DNA from: Burkholderiales bacterium | GTDB taxonomy: Bacteria > Pseudomonadota > Gammaproteobacteria > Burkholderiales > Usitatibacteraceae | Reading direction: 5' to 3' | Assembly (NCBI GenBank): GCA_017853245.1 | Contig: JAFMJY010000007.1 | Coordinates: 1 to 43,852, forward strand | Length of the DNA stretch: 43,852 nucleotides | Part shown: in pieces, positions 17,259-26,385 of the stretch | Position numbering within the stretch: the stretch's first letter is position 1 | Layout: each line of letters begins with the position of its first letter | The notes under the pieces: model-generated | Databases searched by the model: none | Told to the model about the DNA's origin: nothing | The model's input: only the letters and a program-made list of their open reading frames with translations | Program-made: the position numbers and the translations under genes

Positions 17259-18238
17259 ATTCAGCAAGGGCTGCCGTCGCCGCCGCCAGCTTCGTGGCGT
17301 GTTCAAGCCTCGCCGCGCCGCCAGGCGACCCGATCGACTGGCTTCAGCGCATCGTCACCGGCGCCCGTGAAACCACCTACACGGGAACGGTCGTGCATTC
17401 CGCAGGCAGCTCAACGGTCACGTCCCGCGTGATCCATGTGTTCCGCGATGGCAACGAGATCGAGCGCATCGAGTCGCTGGACGGGCCCCGACAGGAAATC
17501 GTGCGGGTCAACGACCACATCCAGTGCTTCCACCCGGACTCCAAGACCATTCGCACCGACAAGCGCGTGTCGGCGCGGTTCTTCCCCTCGCTGCTGCTCG
17601 CGCCGCCCGCGATGCTGGCCGAGAGTTACCACCTGCGCCTGGGCGGCATCGAGCGCGTCGCGGGCAAGGATTGCCAGTGGGTGATCCTCGAGCCGAGGGA
17701 TGACCTTCGCTTCGCGCATCGGCTCTGCGCGCACCTGGGCTCTGGCTTGCCCCTGCGCTCGGCAATGCTGGGGCCGCTGCCGCGACGCCAGGTTCTCGAG
17801 CAATACAGCTTCACCGACCTGAGGCTGGGCCGCGACGTTCCGGCAGCGGAAGTCCGGGGCACCTACGAGCCGCTTGCTGCCGACTGGCGCCGCGACCATC
17901 AGGCTGACGAGGAAGCCAAGCCCGCCGCGACCGGCTGGACGGTGCAGTCCCCGCCTCGCGGCTTCCGGCTCGTGCATGAGCTGCAGCGGAAGTTTCCAGG
18001 CCGTCCCCACGCGGTGTCCCAACTCGTCTATTCCGACGGGCTGGCGGCGCTGAGCGTCTTCGTCGAGCCCGCCGCCAGCCCGGCTGAATTGCGGGAGACG
18101 CTGACGCAGGACGGCGGGCTGTCGATCTACACGCGCCCGCTAGGCGACCTTCGGGTCACCGTTCTGGGCGAGGTTCCTGCTTCTGCCGTCCGGCAAGTGG
18201 GCCGCGGCGTCGTCCGGGCTGCCGTCAGCAGCCGTTGA
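17255..18238 (+). CDS. rseB: Sigma-E regulatory protein RseB/MucB
   Basis: RseB is a periplasmic protein that binds the RseA tail and shields it from proteolysis until mislocalised lipopolysaccharide or lipoprotein signals arrive. The 327-residue protein has a short N-terminal signal peptide (about 1-20, ending SSLAA). The two expected domains follow: a LolA-like MucB/RseB N-terminal domain (YTGTVVHSAGSSTVTSRVIH, IERIESLDGPRQEIVR, FFPSLLLA) and a C-terminal domain starting near GWTVQSPPRGF. It overlaps rseA by four bases. A strong small hairpin lies between it and mucD. Confidence 0.92.
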   Translation: MNSARAAVAAASFVACSSLAAPPGDPIDWLQRIVTGARETTYTGTVVHSAGSSTVTSRVIHVFRDGNEIERIESLDGPRQEIVRVNDHIQCFHPDSKTIRTDKRVSARFFPSLLLAPPAMLAESYHLRLGGIERVAGKDCQWVILEPRDDLRFAHRLCAHLGSGLPLRSAMLGPLPRRQVLEQYSFTDLRLGRDVPAAEVRGTYEPLAADWRRDHQADEEAKPAATGWTVQSPPRGFRLVHELQRKFPGRPHAVSQLVYSDGLAALSVFVEPAASPAELRETLTQDGGLSIYTRPLGDLRVTVLGEVPASAVRQVGRGVVRAAVSSR

Positions 18239-18242
18239 AGTT

Positions 18243-18261
18243 CCCCGCGCCTCGCGCGGGG
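18243..18261 (+). repeat. Perfect GC-rich hairpin between rseB and mucD
   Basis: CCCCGCGC and GCGCGGGG form a perfect 8-bp stem around a 3-base CTC loop, starting four bases after the rseB stop. No T-run follows, so it is not a standard Rho-independent terminator. It could moderate read-through or protect an mRNA end so that mucD is expressed at a different level from the regulators upstream. Confidence 0.6.
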
Positions 18262-18287
18262 CTAGTCCAACCCGAGAAAGCATCGCC

Positions 18288-19736
18288 ATGAAAATTCTCC
18301 TGTCATTTTTCGTCGCCGTCACCCTGGCCCTTGGGGTTGCCAGCGAGCCACACGCGCAGCCGGCTTCGTTCCCCAACTTTGCCGACCTGGTGGACAAGCA
18401 CGGCCCCGCGGTGGTGAACATCAACACGCAGGCGCGAGCCGGGCGCCCGAACCTGCCACCGGGCCTGTCGGAAGACGACCCCATGTACGAGTTCTTCCGC
18501 CGCTTCATGCCGCCGGGCCAGCCTGGCCCTCGCGGCCGGAATGACCGCTCGGAAAAGGGGGAGCCCCGCCGCGGCCCCCTGCGCCCGCAAGGCCTGGGCT
18601 CGGGCTTCCTGATCTCGGCGGATGGCTTCATCGTCACCAACGCTCACGTGATCGAAGGGGCGGAGGAAATCAACGTCCGCTTCACGGACAAGCGGGAGAT
18701 GAAGGCAAAGGTCATCGGCGCCGACAAGCGCTCCGACGTCGCCGTGCTCAAGGTGGAAGGCAAGAACCTGCCCTTCCTGAAGCTGGGCGACTCCAACTCG
18801 TCCCGTGTGGGAGAGTGGGTCGTTGCCATTGGCTCGCCCTTCGGCTTTGCCAACACGGTGACCGCGGGAATCCTCTCAGCCAAGAGCCGGGACCTTCCTG
18901 CCGACTCCACCGCGAGCGACGCGGTTCCCTTTCTGCAGACGGATGTCGCGGTGAACCCCGGCAACTCGGGAGGCCCGCTCTTCAACCTGAAGGGCGAGGT
19001 GATCGGGATCAATTCGCAGATCTTTTCCCGCACCGGCGCGTACGCCGGCATCTCGTTTGCCATCCCGATCGATTACGCCGCCAACGTCATCGACCAACTG
19101 CGCAACTCCGGGCGCGTGACCCGCGGCCGGATTGGCGTGGCCATCTCCAACGTGAGCAAGGACCTTGCCGATTCCCTGGGCCTGCCCCGAACGGACGGCG
19201 CAGTGATCGGCAACATCGAGGACGACTCGCCGGCTGCGAAGGCGGGCCTCGAGGTGGGCGACGTCGTGCTCAAGATCGATGGCCGCAGCATTGAGGGGTC
19301 GTCGGACCTTTCCCGCACGATCCGGGCCGTGCGCCCCGGCCAGAGGGTCACCCTTGGCATCTGGCGTGCCGGCAAGGCCCGCGATGTGGTGATTACGGTT
19401 GGCGAGTTCAAGGACGAGGAAGCGCCCAAGTCCGGGGCCTCGCGCAAGGAGGTCGCCAAGCCCGGAAAGCTCGGGATCGCCGTCGCGGAGGTGAGCCCCG
19501 AGTTGCGAAAGAAGCTCAAGGTGCAGGGCGGCGTGGCGGTCGAGGCAGTCGATGGCGTGGCACTCGCCGCCGGCATACAGCCGGGCGAGGTCATCGTGCG
19601 GGTCAACAACCAGGACGTGAAGGACGTGAAGACGTTCAACGAGGCCGTGGCGAAGCTCGACCCGAAAAAGCCGGTGGCGCTGCTGGTGCGCGATGAGAAC
19701 GGCACCCGATTCGTGACCCTGCGGGCGGAGGAGTGA
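18288..19736 (+). CDS. mucD: Periplasmic serine protease Do (MucD/DegQ type)
   Basis: This trypsin-like periplasmic protease/chaperone degrades misfolded envelope proteins and is a usual member of the sigma-E operon. In 482 residues, a signal peptide (about 1-24) is followed by the protease domain with catalytic triad H120 (TNAHVI), D150 (RSDVAVLKV) and S227 (GNSGGPLFN). Two PDZ domains follow (about 265-355 and 385-475). A Pro/Arg/Gly-rich linker at about 74-100 lies before the protease core, in the LA-loop region. The ATG at 18288 is preceded by GAGAAAG. Its TGA overlaps the GTG start of the glutaredoxin gene. Confidence 0.95.
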   Translation: MKILLSFFVAVTLALGVASEPHAQPASFPNFADLVDKHGPAVVNINTQARAGRPNLPPGLSEDDPMYEFFRRFMPPGQPGPRGRNDRSEKGEPRRGPLRPQGLGSGFLISADGFIVTNAHVIEGAEEINVRFTDKREMKAKVIGADKRSDVAVLKVEGKNLPFLKLGDSNSSRVGEWVVAIGSPFGFANTVTAGILSAKSRDLPADSTASDAVPFLQTDVAVNPGNSGGPLFNLKGEVIGINSQIFSRTGAYAGISFAIPIDYAANVIDQLRNSGRVTRGRIGVAISNVSKDLADSLGLPRTDGAVIGNIEDDSPAAKAGLEVGDVVLKIDGRSIEGSSDLSRTIRAVRPGQRVTLGIWRAGKARDVVITVGEFKDEEAPKSGASRKEVAKPGKLGIAVAEVSPELRKKLKVQGGVAVEAVDGVALAAGIQPGEVIVRVNNQDVKDVKTFNEAVAKLDPKKPVALLVRDENGTRFVTLRAEE

Positions 19737-19978
19737 GCCCCCGGCTGACGCTCATCAGCCGGGAGTACTGCCACCTCTGCGACGAAATGCGGGCGGCCCT
19801 GGAGCAGTTCCGGGGCCGCTACGACTTCGAGGTGGACGTGGTCGACGTCGACCGGGACCCGGCCCTCGAGGAGCGCTGGGGTGACAAGGTGCCCGTCCTG
19901 CTCGATGGCGAGCGGGAAATCTGCCGCTATTTTCTCGACCACGCCGCCGTCGAGGCGCGCCTGGGGCGGATGAAGTAA
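19733..19978 (+). CDS. Glutaredoxin-family thiol protein
   Basis: This 81-residue thioredoxin-fold protein has an N-terminal CHLC redox motif (residues 13-16) and a KVPVLL cis-proline segment, typical of the small glutaredoxin-like (DUF836) proteins encoded between mucD and lepA in betaproteobacteria. It probably reduces disulfides in the cytoplasm; its specific partner is unknown. The GTG at 19733 overlaps the mucD stop as GTGA and is preceded by a strong GGAGGA. A terminator follows directly, so it is the last gene of the sigma-E operon. Confidence 0.9.
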   Translation: MSPRLTLISREYCHLCDEMRAALEQFRGRYDFEVDVVDVDRDPALEERWGDKVPVLLDGEREICRYFLDHAAVEARLGRMK

Positions 19979-19995
19979 AATTCGGCTTTCCGGGA

Positions 19996-20022
19996 GGGCA
20001 CGTTCGGCGTGCCCTTTTCGTT
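19996..20022 (+). terminator. Rho-independent terminator after the sigma-E operon
   Basis: GGGCACG (19996-20002) pairs with CGTGCCC (20008-20014) around a TTCGG loop, followed by TTTTCGTT. A 7-bp GC-rich stem plus a T-run 18 bases after the glutaredoxin stop is a convincing terminator and separates the stress operon from lepA. Confidence 0.8.
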
Positions 20023-20025
20023 GAT

Positions 20026-20041
20026 GGGTGCCCCCGCACCC
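20026..20041 (+). repeat. Second small hairpin in the lepA leader
   Basis: GGGTGC and GCACCC form a perfect 6-bp stem around CCCC, beginning just after the terminator T-run and ending 20 bases before the lepA ATG. There is no T-run behind it. In a lepA transcript it would sit next to the ribosome-binding region and might affect initiation. Confidence 0.4.
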
Positions 20042-20061
20042 GCACCGGCCGCCGCCAGACC

Positions 20062-21855
20062 ATGCAGCGCATCCGCAACTTCTCCATCATTGCCCACATC
20101 GACCACGGCAAGTCGACGCTCGCCGATCGACTGATCGAGCGCACGGGTGGGCTTTCCTCGCGCGAGATGGAGAGCCAAGTGCTCGACTCCATGGACCTCG
20201 AGCGCGAGCGCGGCATCACCATCAAGGCGCAGACGGCGGCGCTGCATTACAAGGCGCGCGATGGGCAGGAATACCTGCTGAACCTGATCGACACCCCGGG
20301 CCATGTGGATTTCAGCTACGAGGTGAGCCGATCGCTCTCGGCTTGCGAGGGCGCCCTGCTGGTGGTGGATGCCTCGCAGGGCGTGGAGGCCCAGACGGTA
20401 GCCAACTGCTACACCGCCATCGAGCTGGGCGTGGAGGTGGTGCCGGTGCTCAACAAGATCGACCTGCCCTCGGCCCAGCCGGAGCGTGTGATCCAGGAAA
20501 TCGGCGACGTGATCGGCATCGATGCCACGGAGGCCGTGCGCTGCAGCGCCAAGACCGGCGAGGGCATCGACGAGGTGCTGGAGGCCGTCATCGCGCGCAT
20601 CCCACCGCCGCGGGGTGCTGTCGATGCCCCGCTCAAGGCGCTGGTGGTGGACTCCTGGTTCGACAATTACGTGGGCGTCGTGATGCTGGTGCGCGTGGTC
20701 GATGGCGAAATTCGCCCGAAGGACAAGGTCAGATTGATGGCCACCGGTGCCCTGCATCAGGTGGAGCAGGTCGGCGTCTTCGCCCCGAAGTCGGTGCAGA
20801 AGGAATCTCTGTCCGCGGGTGAGGTGGGCTTTCTCATCGCCGGCATCAAGGAGCTCAAGGATGCGAAGGTCGGGGACACGGTCACGCGCGTGGACCGGCC
20901 GGCCTCGGAGCCCTTGCCCGGCTTCAAGGAAATCAAGCCGCAGGTGTTCGCGGGCCTCTACCCGGTCGAATCGAACCAGTACGAGGCCCTGCGCGAGGCG
21001 CTCACCAAGCTGCAGCTGAACGATTCCAGCCTCAAGTTCGAGCCGGAAACCTCGCAGGCGCTCGGCTTTGGCTTTCGTTGTGGCTTCCTCGGCCTGCTGC
21101 ACATGGACGTGGTGCAGGAGCGGCTCGAGCGCGAGTACGACATGGACCTCATCACCACGGCCCCCACCGTGGTCTATCAGGTGGTCCTCAAGGACGGCAC
21201 GGCGATCGACATCGACAACCCGGCGAAGCTCCCGGACCCGTCGAAGATCGAGGAGATTCGCGAGCCGGTCATCCGCGCGACGATGCTCATGCCGCAGGAG
21301 TACGTAGGCCCGGTGATCACGCTGTGCACGCAAAAGCGGGGCGCGCAGGTGAACATGCAGTACGTCGGGCGCCAGGTCATCCTCACCTACGACATGCCCC
21401 TGAATGAAGTGGTGATGGATTTTTTCGACAAGCTGAAAAGCGTCTCGCGCGGCTACGCGTCCCTCGACTACGAGTTCAAGGAATTCCGGGGCGGAGACCT
21501 GGTGAAGCTCGACATCCTCATCAATGGCGACCGCGTCGACGCCCTGTCGCTCATCGTTCACCGCGAGAACGCCGTCTACCGCGGCCGGGACCTCGCCAGT
21601 CGCATGCGAAAGCTCATCCCGCGCCAGATGTTCGACGTTGCAGTCCAGGCGGCGATCGGGGCCAATGTCATCGCCCGGGAAAACATCTCGGCGTTGCGCA
21701 AGAACGTGCTCGCCAAGTGTTATGGCGGCGACATCACCCGCAAGAAAAAGCTGCTGGAGAAACAGAAGGCGGGCAAGAAGCGCATGAAGCAGGTGGGCTC
21801 GGTGGAAATTCCCCAGGAGGCGTTCCTCGCCATCCTGCAAGTGGAGGATCGCTGA
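20062..21855 (+). CDS. lepA: Elongation factor 4 (LepA), translational GTPase
   Basis: LepA is a ribosome-associated GTPase thought to act in back-translocation, initiation or 30S assembly. The 597-residue length is normal. G motifs are AHIDHGKST (about 11-19), [14 protein letters not shown] and the SAK-type CSAKTGEG. The LepA-specific C-terminal domain is complete, with [22 protein letters not shown] and [11 protein letters not shown]. The ATG at 20062 gives the family-typical start [19 protein letters not shown], although the Shine-Dalgarno site is weak. It begins a continuous run with lepB, whose ATG follows the lepA stop with no gap. Confidence 0.98.
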   Translation: MQRIRNFSIIAHIDHGKSTLADRLIERTGGLSSREMESQVLDSMDLERERGITIKAQTAALHYKARDGQEYLLNLIDTPGHVDFSYEVSRSLSACEGALLVVDASQGVEAQTVANCYTAIELGVEVVPVLNKIDLPSAQPERVIQEIGDVIGIDATEAVRCSAKTGEGIDEVLEAVIARIPPPRGAVDAPLKALVVDSWFDNYVGVVMLVRVVDGEIRPKDKVRLMATGALHQVEQVGVFAPKSVQKESLSAGEVGFLIAGIKELKDAKVGDTVTRVDRPASEPLPGFKEIKPQVFAGLYPVESNQYEALREALTKLQLNDSSLKFEPETSQALGFGFRCGFLGLLHMDVVQERLEREYDMDLITTAPTVVYQVVLKDGTAIDIDNPAKLPDPSKIEEIREPVIRATMLMPQEYVGPVITLCTQKRGAQVNMQYVGRQVILTYDMPLNEVVMDFFDKLKSVSRGYASLDYEFKEFRGGDLVKLDILINGDRVDALSLIVHRENAVYRGRDLASRMRKLIPRQMFDVAVQAAIGANVIARENISALRKNVLAKCYGGDITRKKKLLEKQKAGKKRMKQVGSVEIPQEAFLAILQVEDR

Positions 21856-22830
21856 ATGCAGGGCGGGCTGGACTGGGAGCTGGTTGCCATGGTCGCTGGG
21901 GCGGTTTCGGCGGCGTTCATTGTCTGGGACGGGGCGCTGCGCAAGGGCGAGCGCTCCGACGCCGTGCGCGGCATTCTCGAGGTGGCGTGGCCGGTGCTCT
22001 TCATCGCCGCCATGGGGATGCTGCTCAAGTTCACGGATTTCGCGGGCGTCTTGCTGGCGGCGGGCCTCATCACCGGGGCGATCTGGGCCTACGACCGCGC
22101 GATGCTCGCGCCCAAGCGCGCCGAGGCCGACGCGGAGCCTGCGGTAGTCGACATGGCGCGGGCTTTCTTTCCCGTGATCGTCGTGGTGTTTCTCGCCCGT
22201 TCGTTCTGGGTAGAGCCGTTCAAGATCCCGTCGGGGTCGATGAAGCCCACCCTGCTGGTGGGCGATTTCATCCTCGTCAACAAGTACACGTATGGCATCC
22301 GCCTGCCCGTGGTCAATCGCAAGGTGATGGACGTCGGGGAAGTCAAGCGCGGGGATGTGGTGGTGTTCCGCTACCCCGTCGATCCCAGCCTCGATTACAT
22401 CAAGCGCGTCGTCGGGCTTCCGGGCGACGTGGTCGCCTACAACGGGCGGCAGATCTCGATCAATGGCACCCCCGTCCCATTCCAGCAAACTGGCACCTAT
22501 GCAGATGCGGACACGGGCTACATGAGGCTTCCGGTTTTCTCGGAGAAATTGGGCGAGAAGACCCACGCCGTCATGGTGGTTCCGCCCGAGCCGCCGGTGA
22601 ACCTGGCCGGCGTTCGCCAATTCCCGTCCCGGAACAACTGTGAATACAATGATTCCGGGTTCACCTGCCGCGTTCCTGCCGGCCATTACTTCGTGATGGG
22701 CGATAACCGGGATCAGAGCCTCGACAGCCGCTACTGGGGCTTCGTTCCGGACGATCACCTGAAGGGCCGCGCCTTCCTCGTATGGATGAATTTCGGTGAC
22801 TTCAAGCGGATCGGCAATGGCATCCAATGA
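21856..22830 (+). CDS. lepB: Signal peptidase I
   Basis: LepB is the inner-membrane protease that removes signal peptides from exported proteins. The 324-residue protein has an N-terminal membrane region with three or four hydrophobic segments (about 8-24, 43-58, 62-79, 103-116). The periplasmic catalytic domain carries nucleophile S128 (PSGSMKPTLLVGD) and general base K183 (YIKRVVGLPGD), then the MGDNRDQSLDSRYWG box. The start ATG follows the lepA TGA directly, with GGAGG eight bases upstream inside lepA. Its 3' end overlaps the DUF4845 gene by 14 bases. Confidence 0.97.
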   Translation: MQGGLDWELVAMVAGAVSAAFIVWDGALRKGERSDAVRGILEVAWPVLFIAAMGMLLKFTDFAGVLLAAGLITGAIWAYDRAMLAPKRAEADAEPAVVDMARAFFPVIVVVFLARSFWVEPFKIPSGSMKPTLLVGDFILVNKYTYGIRLPVVNRKVMDVGEVKRGDVVVFRYPVDPSLDYIKRVVGLPGDVVAYNGRQISINGTPVPFQQTGTYADADTGYMRLPVFSEKLGEKTHAVMVVPPEPPVNLAGVRQFPSRNNCEYNDSGFTCRVPAGHYFVMGDNRDQSLDSRYWGFVPDDHLKGRAFLVWMNFGDFKRIGNGIQ

Positions 22831-23215
22831 GGGCGCCCCTTCCCGCCGCCAGCGTCAGGGCCTCCCGCGGGAGCAGGGGGCCTCGCTGGTGCTCACCTTG
22901 CTGGGTTGGGGGATCGTTGCCATCGTGGGTGTTACCGCCGCCCGCGCCATACCCGCCTACGTTGAAGCAGCCTCCGTCAGGAAGCTGCTGAAGTCGATGG
23001 AACAGGCCGGCGAGACCAAGGGCTCCGTCCTCGAGATCCGGCGGGCGTTCGAGCGGCGAAACGTGATCGAGGGCATCACTTCCGTGACGGCCGACGACCT
23101 GGACATCACCAAGGAAGGCCGCGAGGTCGTCATCACGGCGTCGTGGTCGCGCAAGATTCCAATCGGCGGCAACGTGAATTTTTGCCTCGACTTCGTCGCC
23201 TCGAACCGGCAATAG
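22817..23215 (+). CDS. DUF4845-type single-pass membrane protein
   Basis: This is a 132-residue protein of the DUF4845 type found between lepB and rnc in betaproteobacteria. A basic N-terminus (SRRQRQGLPREQGAS) precedes one hydrophobic segment (about 24-45, LVLTLLGWGIVAIVGVTAARA), resembling a type II pseudopilin-like or signal-anchor arrangement. A small soluble domain follows. The function is unknown. The ATG at 22817 is chosen over an in-frame GTG seven codons upstream. It overlaps the end of lepB by 14 bases, and rnc starts three bases after its stop. Confidence 0.82.
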   Translation: MASNEGAPSRRQRQGLPREQGASLVLTLLGWGIVAIVGVTAARAIPAYVEAASVRKLLKSMEQAGETKGSVLEIRRAFERRNVIEGITSVTADDLDITKEGREVVITASWSRKIPIGGNVNFCLDFVASNRQ

Positions 23216-23218
23216 GGC

Positions 23219-23917
23219 ATGTCCCAGCCCCCCGGCAGTGACGGCCTGGCCGCGCTCGAGCGGCAGCTGGGGTACGTGTTTCGATCCCGCGCGCTCCTGG
23301 GCCGCGCGCTGACCCATCGCAGCTTCGGGTCCGACCATAACGAGCGACTCGAATTTCTCGGCGACGGCGCCCTCAACTTCGCCATCGCCTCGATCCTTTA
23401 TGAGCGCCACCCGGGCATGGACGAGGGGGACCTCTCGCGGCTGCGGGCGTCTCTCGTGCGACAAGGCACCTTGCATGAGATTTCCGTGGGTCTGGGCATT
23501 GGCGGCATGCTCAAGCTGGGCGAGGGAGAGCTTCGTAGCGGTGGGGCGGAGCGGCCCACCATCCTCGCTGACGCACTCGAGGCGGTATTGGGCGCCGCTT
23601 ACGTCGACGGGGGCTTCGACGTGGTCCGGGCGGCCGTCATCCACCTGTGGGGCCCCCGCCTCGAGCACGCCACGGGCGAGGCCCCAGCCAAGGACCCCAA
23701 GACGGCCCTGCAGGAGCGCTTGCAGGCGCGGCACCTGCCGCTGCCCGTGTACTCCGTGGTGGAGGTTCGGGGCGAGGCCCATCGGCAGGTCTTCAGGGTG
23801 CGCTGCGAAGTATCCGACCCGGCGGTGATGGCGGAGGGTGAGGGCGCCAGCCGGCGGTCGGCTGAACAGGCGGCTGCGCAAGCGGCGCTCGGCCAGCTGG
23901 CAGGAAAGGTTCGCTGA
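23219..23917 (+). CDS. rnc: Ribonuclease III
   Basis: RNase III cleaves double-stranded RNA in rRNA and mRNA processing. In 232 residues, the N-terminal catalytic domain shows the signature NERLEFLGDGALN and the second acidic cluster ADALEAVLGAAY. The C-terminal double-stranded-RNA-binding domain starts around KDPKTALQERLQ and ends with the SRRSAEQAAAQAAL helix. The signature has Gly-Ala (GDGAL) where Ala-Val or Ser-Val is commoner, but the acidic catalytic residues are retained. era starts one base after its stop. Confidence 0.97.
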   Translation: MSQPPGSDGLAALERQLGYVFRSRALLGRALTHRSFGSDHNERLEFLGDGALNFAIASILYERHPGMDEGDLSRLRASLVRQGTLHEISVGLGIGGMLKLGEGELRSGGAERPTILADALEAVLGAAYVDGGFDVVRAAVIHLWGPRLEHATGEAPAKDPKTALQERLQARHLPLPVYSVVEVRGEAHRQVFRVRCEVSDPAVMAEGEGASRRSAEQAAAQAALGQLAGKVR

Positions 23918-23918
23918 C

Positions 23919-24833
23919 ATGGCCACGTCTTCAGCCGCCGCCGCGCCCTCGGGCGAGCATCGCTCGGGGACCGTCGCCATCGTTGGACGCCCCAACGTGG
24001 GCAAGTCGACGCTTCTCAACGCCCTCGTGGGTGCGCACGTCTCGATCACCTCGCGCAAGGCGCAAACGACGCGCAACCGGGTTGTGGGGATCCGCACCGC
24101 GCCGGGGGCCCAGCTCAGCTTCGTGGACACGCCCGGTTTCCAGACGCGCTATGCCAACGCGCTCAACAAGGCGATGAACCGGGAGGTCAGTCGCGCGCTC
24201 GCCGATGTCGATGCCATTCTTCTGGTGGTGGAAGCAACCGGCTGGGACGAGCGTGACGACGCGATGCTCGGCCTCTTGCCGCCGGCGGCGCGCGTGGTGC
24301 TTGCGCTCAACAAGGTGGACCGCGTGAAGGATCGCCATGCGCTCGCCAGCCTGTTGGCGGCGTGCGGGGCCCGGCGCGACTTCGCGGCGCTGGTTCCCGT
24401 CAGCGCGGAGAAGGGGCGTGCGGTCGATGCGCTCGCGGCGGAGCTCGCTCGCTGCGTCCCGGAGGGCCCGCCTCTGCACGGGCCTGACGAAATCACCGAC
24501 CGCCCCGAGCGATTTCTCGCCGCGGAACTGGTTCGGGAAAAGCTCTTCCGATTGCTCGGCGAGGAGATTCCCTACGGCACGGCGGTTGTCGTCGACCAGT
24601 TCGAGCAGGAGGGCGCCCTGCGGCGCATTCATGCCACCGTGTTCGTGGATCGGGATTCGCACCGTGCGATGGTGATCGGCGCCCGGGGCGAGATGCTCAA
24701 GCGGATCGGCACGGAGGCGCGCGTCGGCATGGAAGCGCTCTTCGGCGGCAAGGTGTATCTCGAGCTCTTCGTCAAGGTCAAGCGAGGCTGGGCCGATGAC
24801 GAACGCGTGCTGCGCGACTGGGGCTTCGAGTGA
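23919..24833 (+). CDS. era: GTPase Era
   Basis: Era is an essential GTPase that binds the 3' end of 16S rRNA during 30S maturation. The 304-residue protein has G1 GRPNVGKST (23-31), the KAQTTRN switch I, G3 DTPGF and G4 NKVD. The C-terminal KH domain contains VIGARGEMLKRIGTEAR and ends near KRGWADDE. The ATG at 23919 is chosen over a longer frame reaching back into rnc. Its TGA overlaps the recO GTG start as GTGA. Confidence 0.97.
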   Translation: MATSSAAAAPSGEHRSGTVAIVGRPNVGKSTLLNALVGAHVSITSRKAQTTRNRVVGIRTAPGAQLSFVDTPGFQTRYANALNKAMNREVSRALADVDAILLVVEATGWDERDDAMLGLLPPAARVVLALNKVDRVKDRHALASLLAACGARRDFAALVPVSAEKGRAVDALAAELARCVPEGPPLHGPDEITDRPERFLAAELVREKLFRLLGEEIPYGTAVVVDQFEQEGALRRIHATVFVDRDSHRAMVIGARGEMLKRIGTEARVGMEALFGGKVYLELFVKVKRGWADDERVLRDWGFE

Positions 24834-25627
24834 CCAGCGCAGCGCCGGGGCCGGATCGTGGCTTCGTCCTGCATGCCTATCCCTACCGCGAAACCAGCCT
24901 CCTGCTGCAGCTCTGGACGCGCGGGCACGGGCGGTTTGCCGCCGTGGCGAAGGGGGCCAAGCGGGCCAAGGGCGCGGCAAAGGCGCTCTTGCTGCCGTTC
25001 GTGCCCCTCGACCTGTCCTGGTTCGGCCGCGGTGAGGTGAAGACCCTCAAGCTCGCGGAGCCCAACGGGCTTGCGTTGCCGCTGTCAGGGGGGGCGCTGA
25101 TGGCCGGCTTCTACGTGAACGAATTGCTGCTGAAGCTCATTCACCGCGACGACCCGCACGAAGGCCTGTGGGATGCCTACGCGGGTGCCGTGGAGTCGTT
25201 GCGGGCGCTGTCGCTTCGGGCGCTGGGGGTGCCTGGCCTGGTGGCGGCCGAGCCGGGCCTCGGCGAGCCACGCGCCGTGGAGCCCGTGCTGCGCAGGTTC
25301 GAGCTGGCGATGCTGAGAGAGCTCGGCTACGCGGCGGAGTTGGGCCGGGACATGTCAACGGGTGAGGCCATCGATCCCGCGCGCGACTACTGGTACGTGG
25401 CCGAGCGCGGGCCGGTCGCCTGGGACGGCGGGCCGGCGAGGGGGGATGCAGTAAAATTGCGCGGTCTGACGCTCATTCATCTCGAGCGCGGGGAGTTCGA
25501 TGATCCGCTCACCGCGTCACAGGCCAAGTCCCTCATGCGCATGCTGATCAACCGCTGCCTCAACGGGCAGGAACTCGCCACCCGGGCGCTGGTTCGCGAC
25601 CTTCAACGACTGGAGGACGCGCCGTGA
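24830..25627 (+). CDS. recO: DNA repair protein RecO
   Basis: RecO works with RecF and RecR to load RecA onto SSB-coated single-stranded DNA. The 265-residue protein has an N-terminal OB-fold ([34 protein letters not shown]) and a C-terminal helical domain ending with [16 protein letters not shown]. No zinc-ligand cysteines of the Deinococcus or Bacillus type are visible, as usual for proteobacteria. The GTG start at 24830 overlaps the era stop, and its own TGA overlaps the pdxJ GTG. Confidence 0.92.
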   Translation: MTSAAPGPDRGFVLHAYPYRETSLLLQLWTRGHGRFAAVAKGAKRAKGAAKALLLPFVPLDLSWFGRGEVKTLKLAEPNGLALPLSGGALMAGFYVNELLLKLIHRDDPHEGLWDAYAGAVESLRALSLRALGVPGLVAAEPGLGEPRAVEPVLRRFELAMLRELGYAAELGRDMSTGEAIDPARDYWYVAERGPVAWDGGPARGDAVKLRGLTLIHLERGEFDDPLTASQAKSLMRMLINRCLNGQELATRALVRDLQRLEDAP

Positions 25628-26385
25628 TCGAGCTGGGCGTCAACATCGACCACGTCGCGACCGTCCGGCAGGCCCGACGCACGTACGAGCCCGACCCGGT
25701 CTGGGCGGCCGTGGAGGCGCACCTCGGCGGCGCCGATGGCATTACGGTTCATCTGCGCGAAGATCGCCGCCACATTCAGGATGAAGACGTCCGGCGCCTT
25801 CGCGAGCTCACCCATATCAAGCTCAATCTCGAGATGGCCGCCACCGACGCAATGGTCGACTTTGCGCTCAAGGTGAAGCCGGAAATGGCGATGCTGGTGC
25901 CCGAGGGGCGCCAGGAGATCACCACCGAGGGTGGCCTGGACATCGTTGGCCAGGAGGCCCGAATCCGCGCGGTTGTGAAGCGGCTTGCCGATGCGGGCAT
26001 CGTCACCAGCGTTTTCATCGATGCCGATGGCGCCCAGGTCGAGGCGGCGGCTCGGGTTGGCGCACGTGTGTGCGAGGTGCACACCGGCCCCTACGCCCAC
26101 GTGTTCCACGCGCGCGGGCGCGATGCGGAGAGCCAGCCTGTGCTGGCAGAAATCGACAAGGTTCGTCGCGCTGGCGAGGCGATCCGGGGCCTGGGCATGC
26201 GCTTCAACGCCGGCCACGCGCTCAACTATGCGAACGTCGGGCCCGTCGCAGCCCTTGCGGGCGTGCGCGAGCTGCACATCGGTCATGCCATCGTCAGCCG
26301 CGCGGTGTTCGTTGGCATGCGGGAAGCTGTTCGCGAGATGAAGGCCTTGATGGTCACGGCCGCGCTGGGGGTCGCCAAGCCGTGA
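25624..26385 (+). CDS. pdxJ: Pyridoxine 5'-phosphate synthase
   Basis: PdxJ condenses 1-deoxyxylulose-5-phosphate with 3-amino-2-oxopropyl phosphate to form pyridoxine phosphate, the last ring-forming step of DXP-dependent vitamin B6 synthesis. The 253-residue TIM barrel carries the N-terminal [48 protein letters not shown], and the C-terminal [15 protein letters not shown] and [12 protein letters not shown] phosphate-binding region. The GTG at 25624 overlaps recO, and its stop overlaps the nagZ GTG. The expected acpS gene is absent downstream. Confidence 0.97.
   Translation: MIELGVNIDHVATVRQARRTYEPDPVWAAVEAHLGGADGITVHLREDRRHIQDEDVRRLRELTHIKLNLEMAATDAMVDFALKVKPEMAMLVPEGRQEITTEGGLDIVGQEARIRAVVKRLADAGIVTSVFIDADGAQVEAAARVGARVCEVHTGPYAHVFHARGRDAESQPVLAEIDKVRRAGEAIRGLGMRFNAGHALNYANVGPVAALAGVRELHIGHAIVSRAVFVGMREAVREMKALMVTAALGVAKP

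Noticed and set aside
19927-22827. A 966-codon open frame on the minus strand across lepA and lepB
   Set aside because: It is exactly antisense to two intact conserved genes; its His/Asp-rich translation is the usual reverse-strand shadow.
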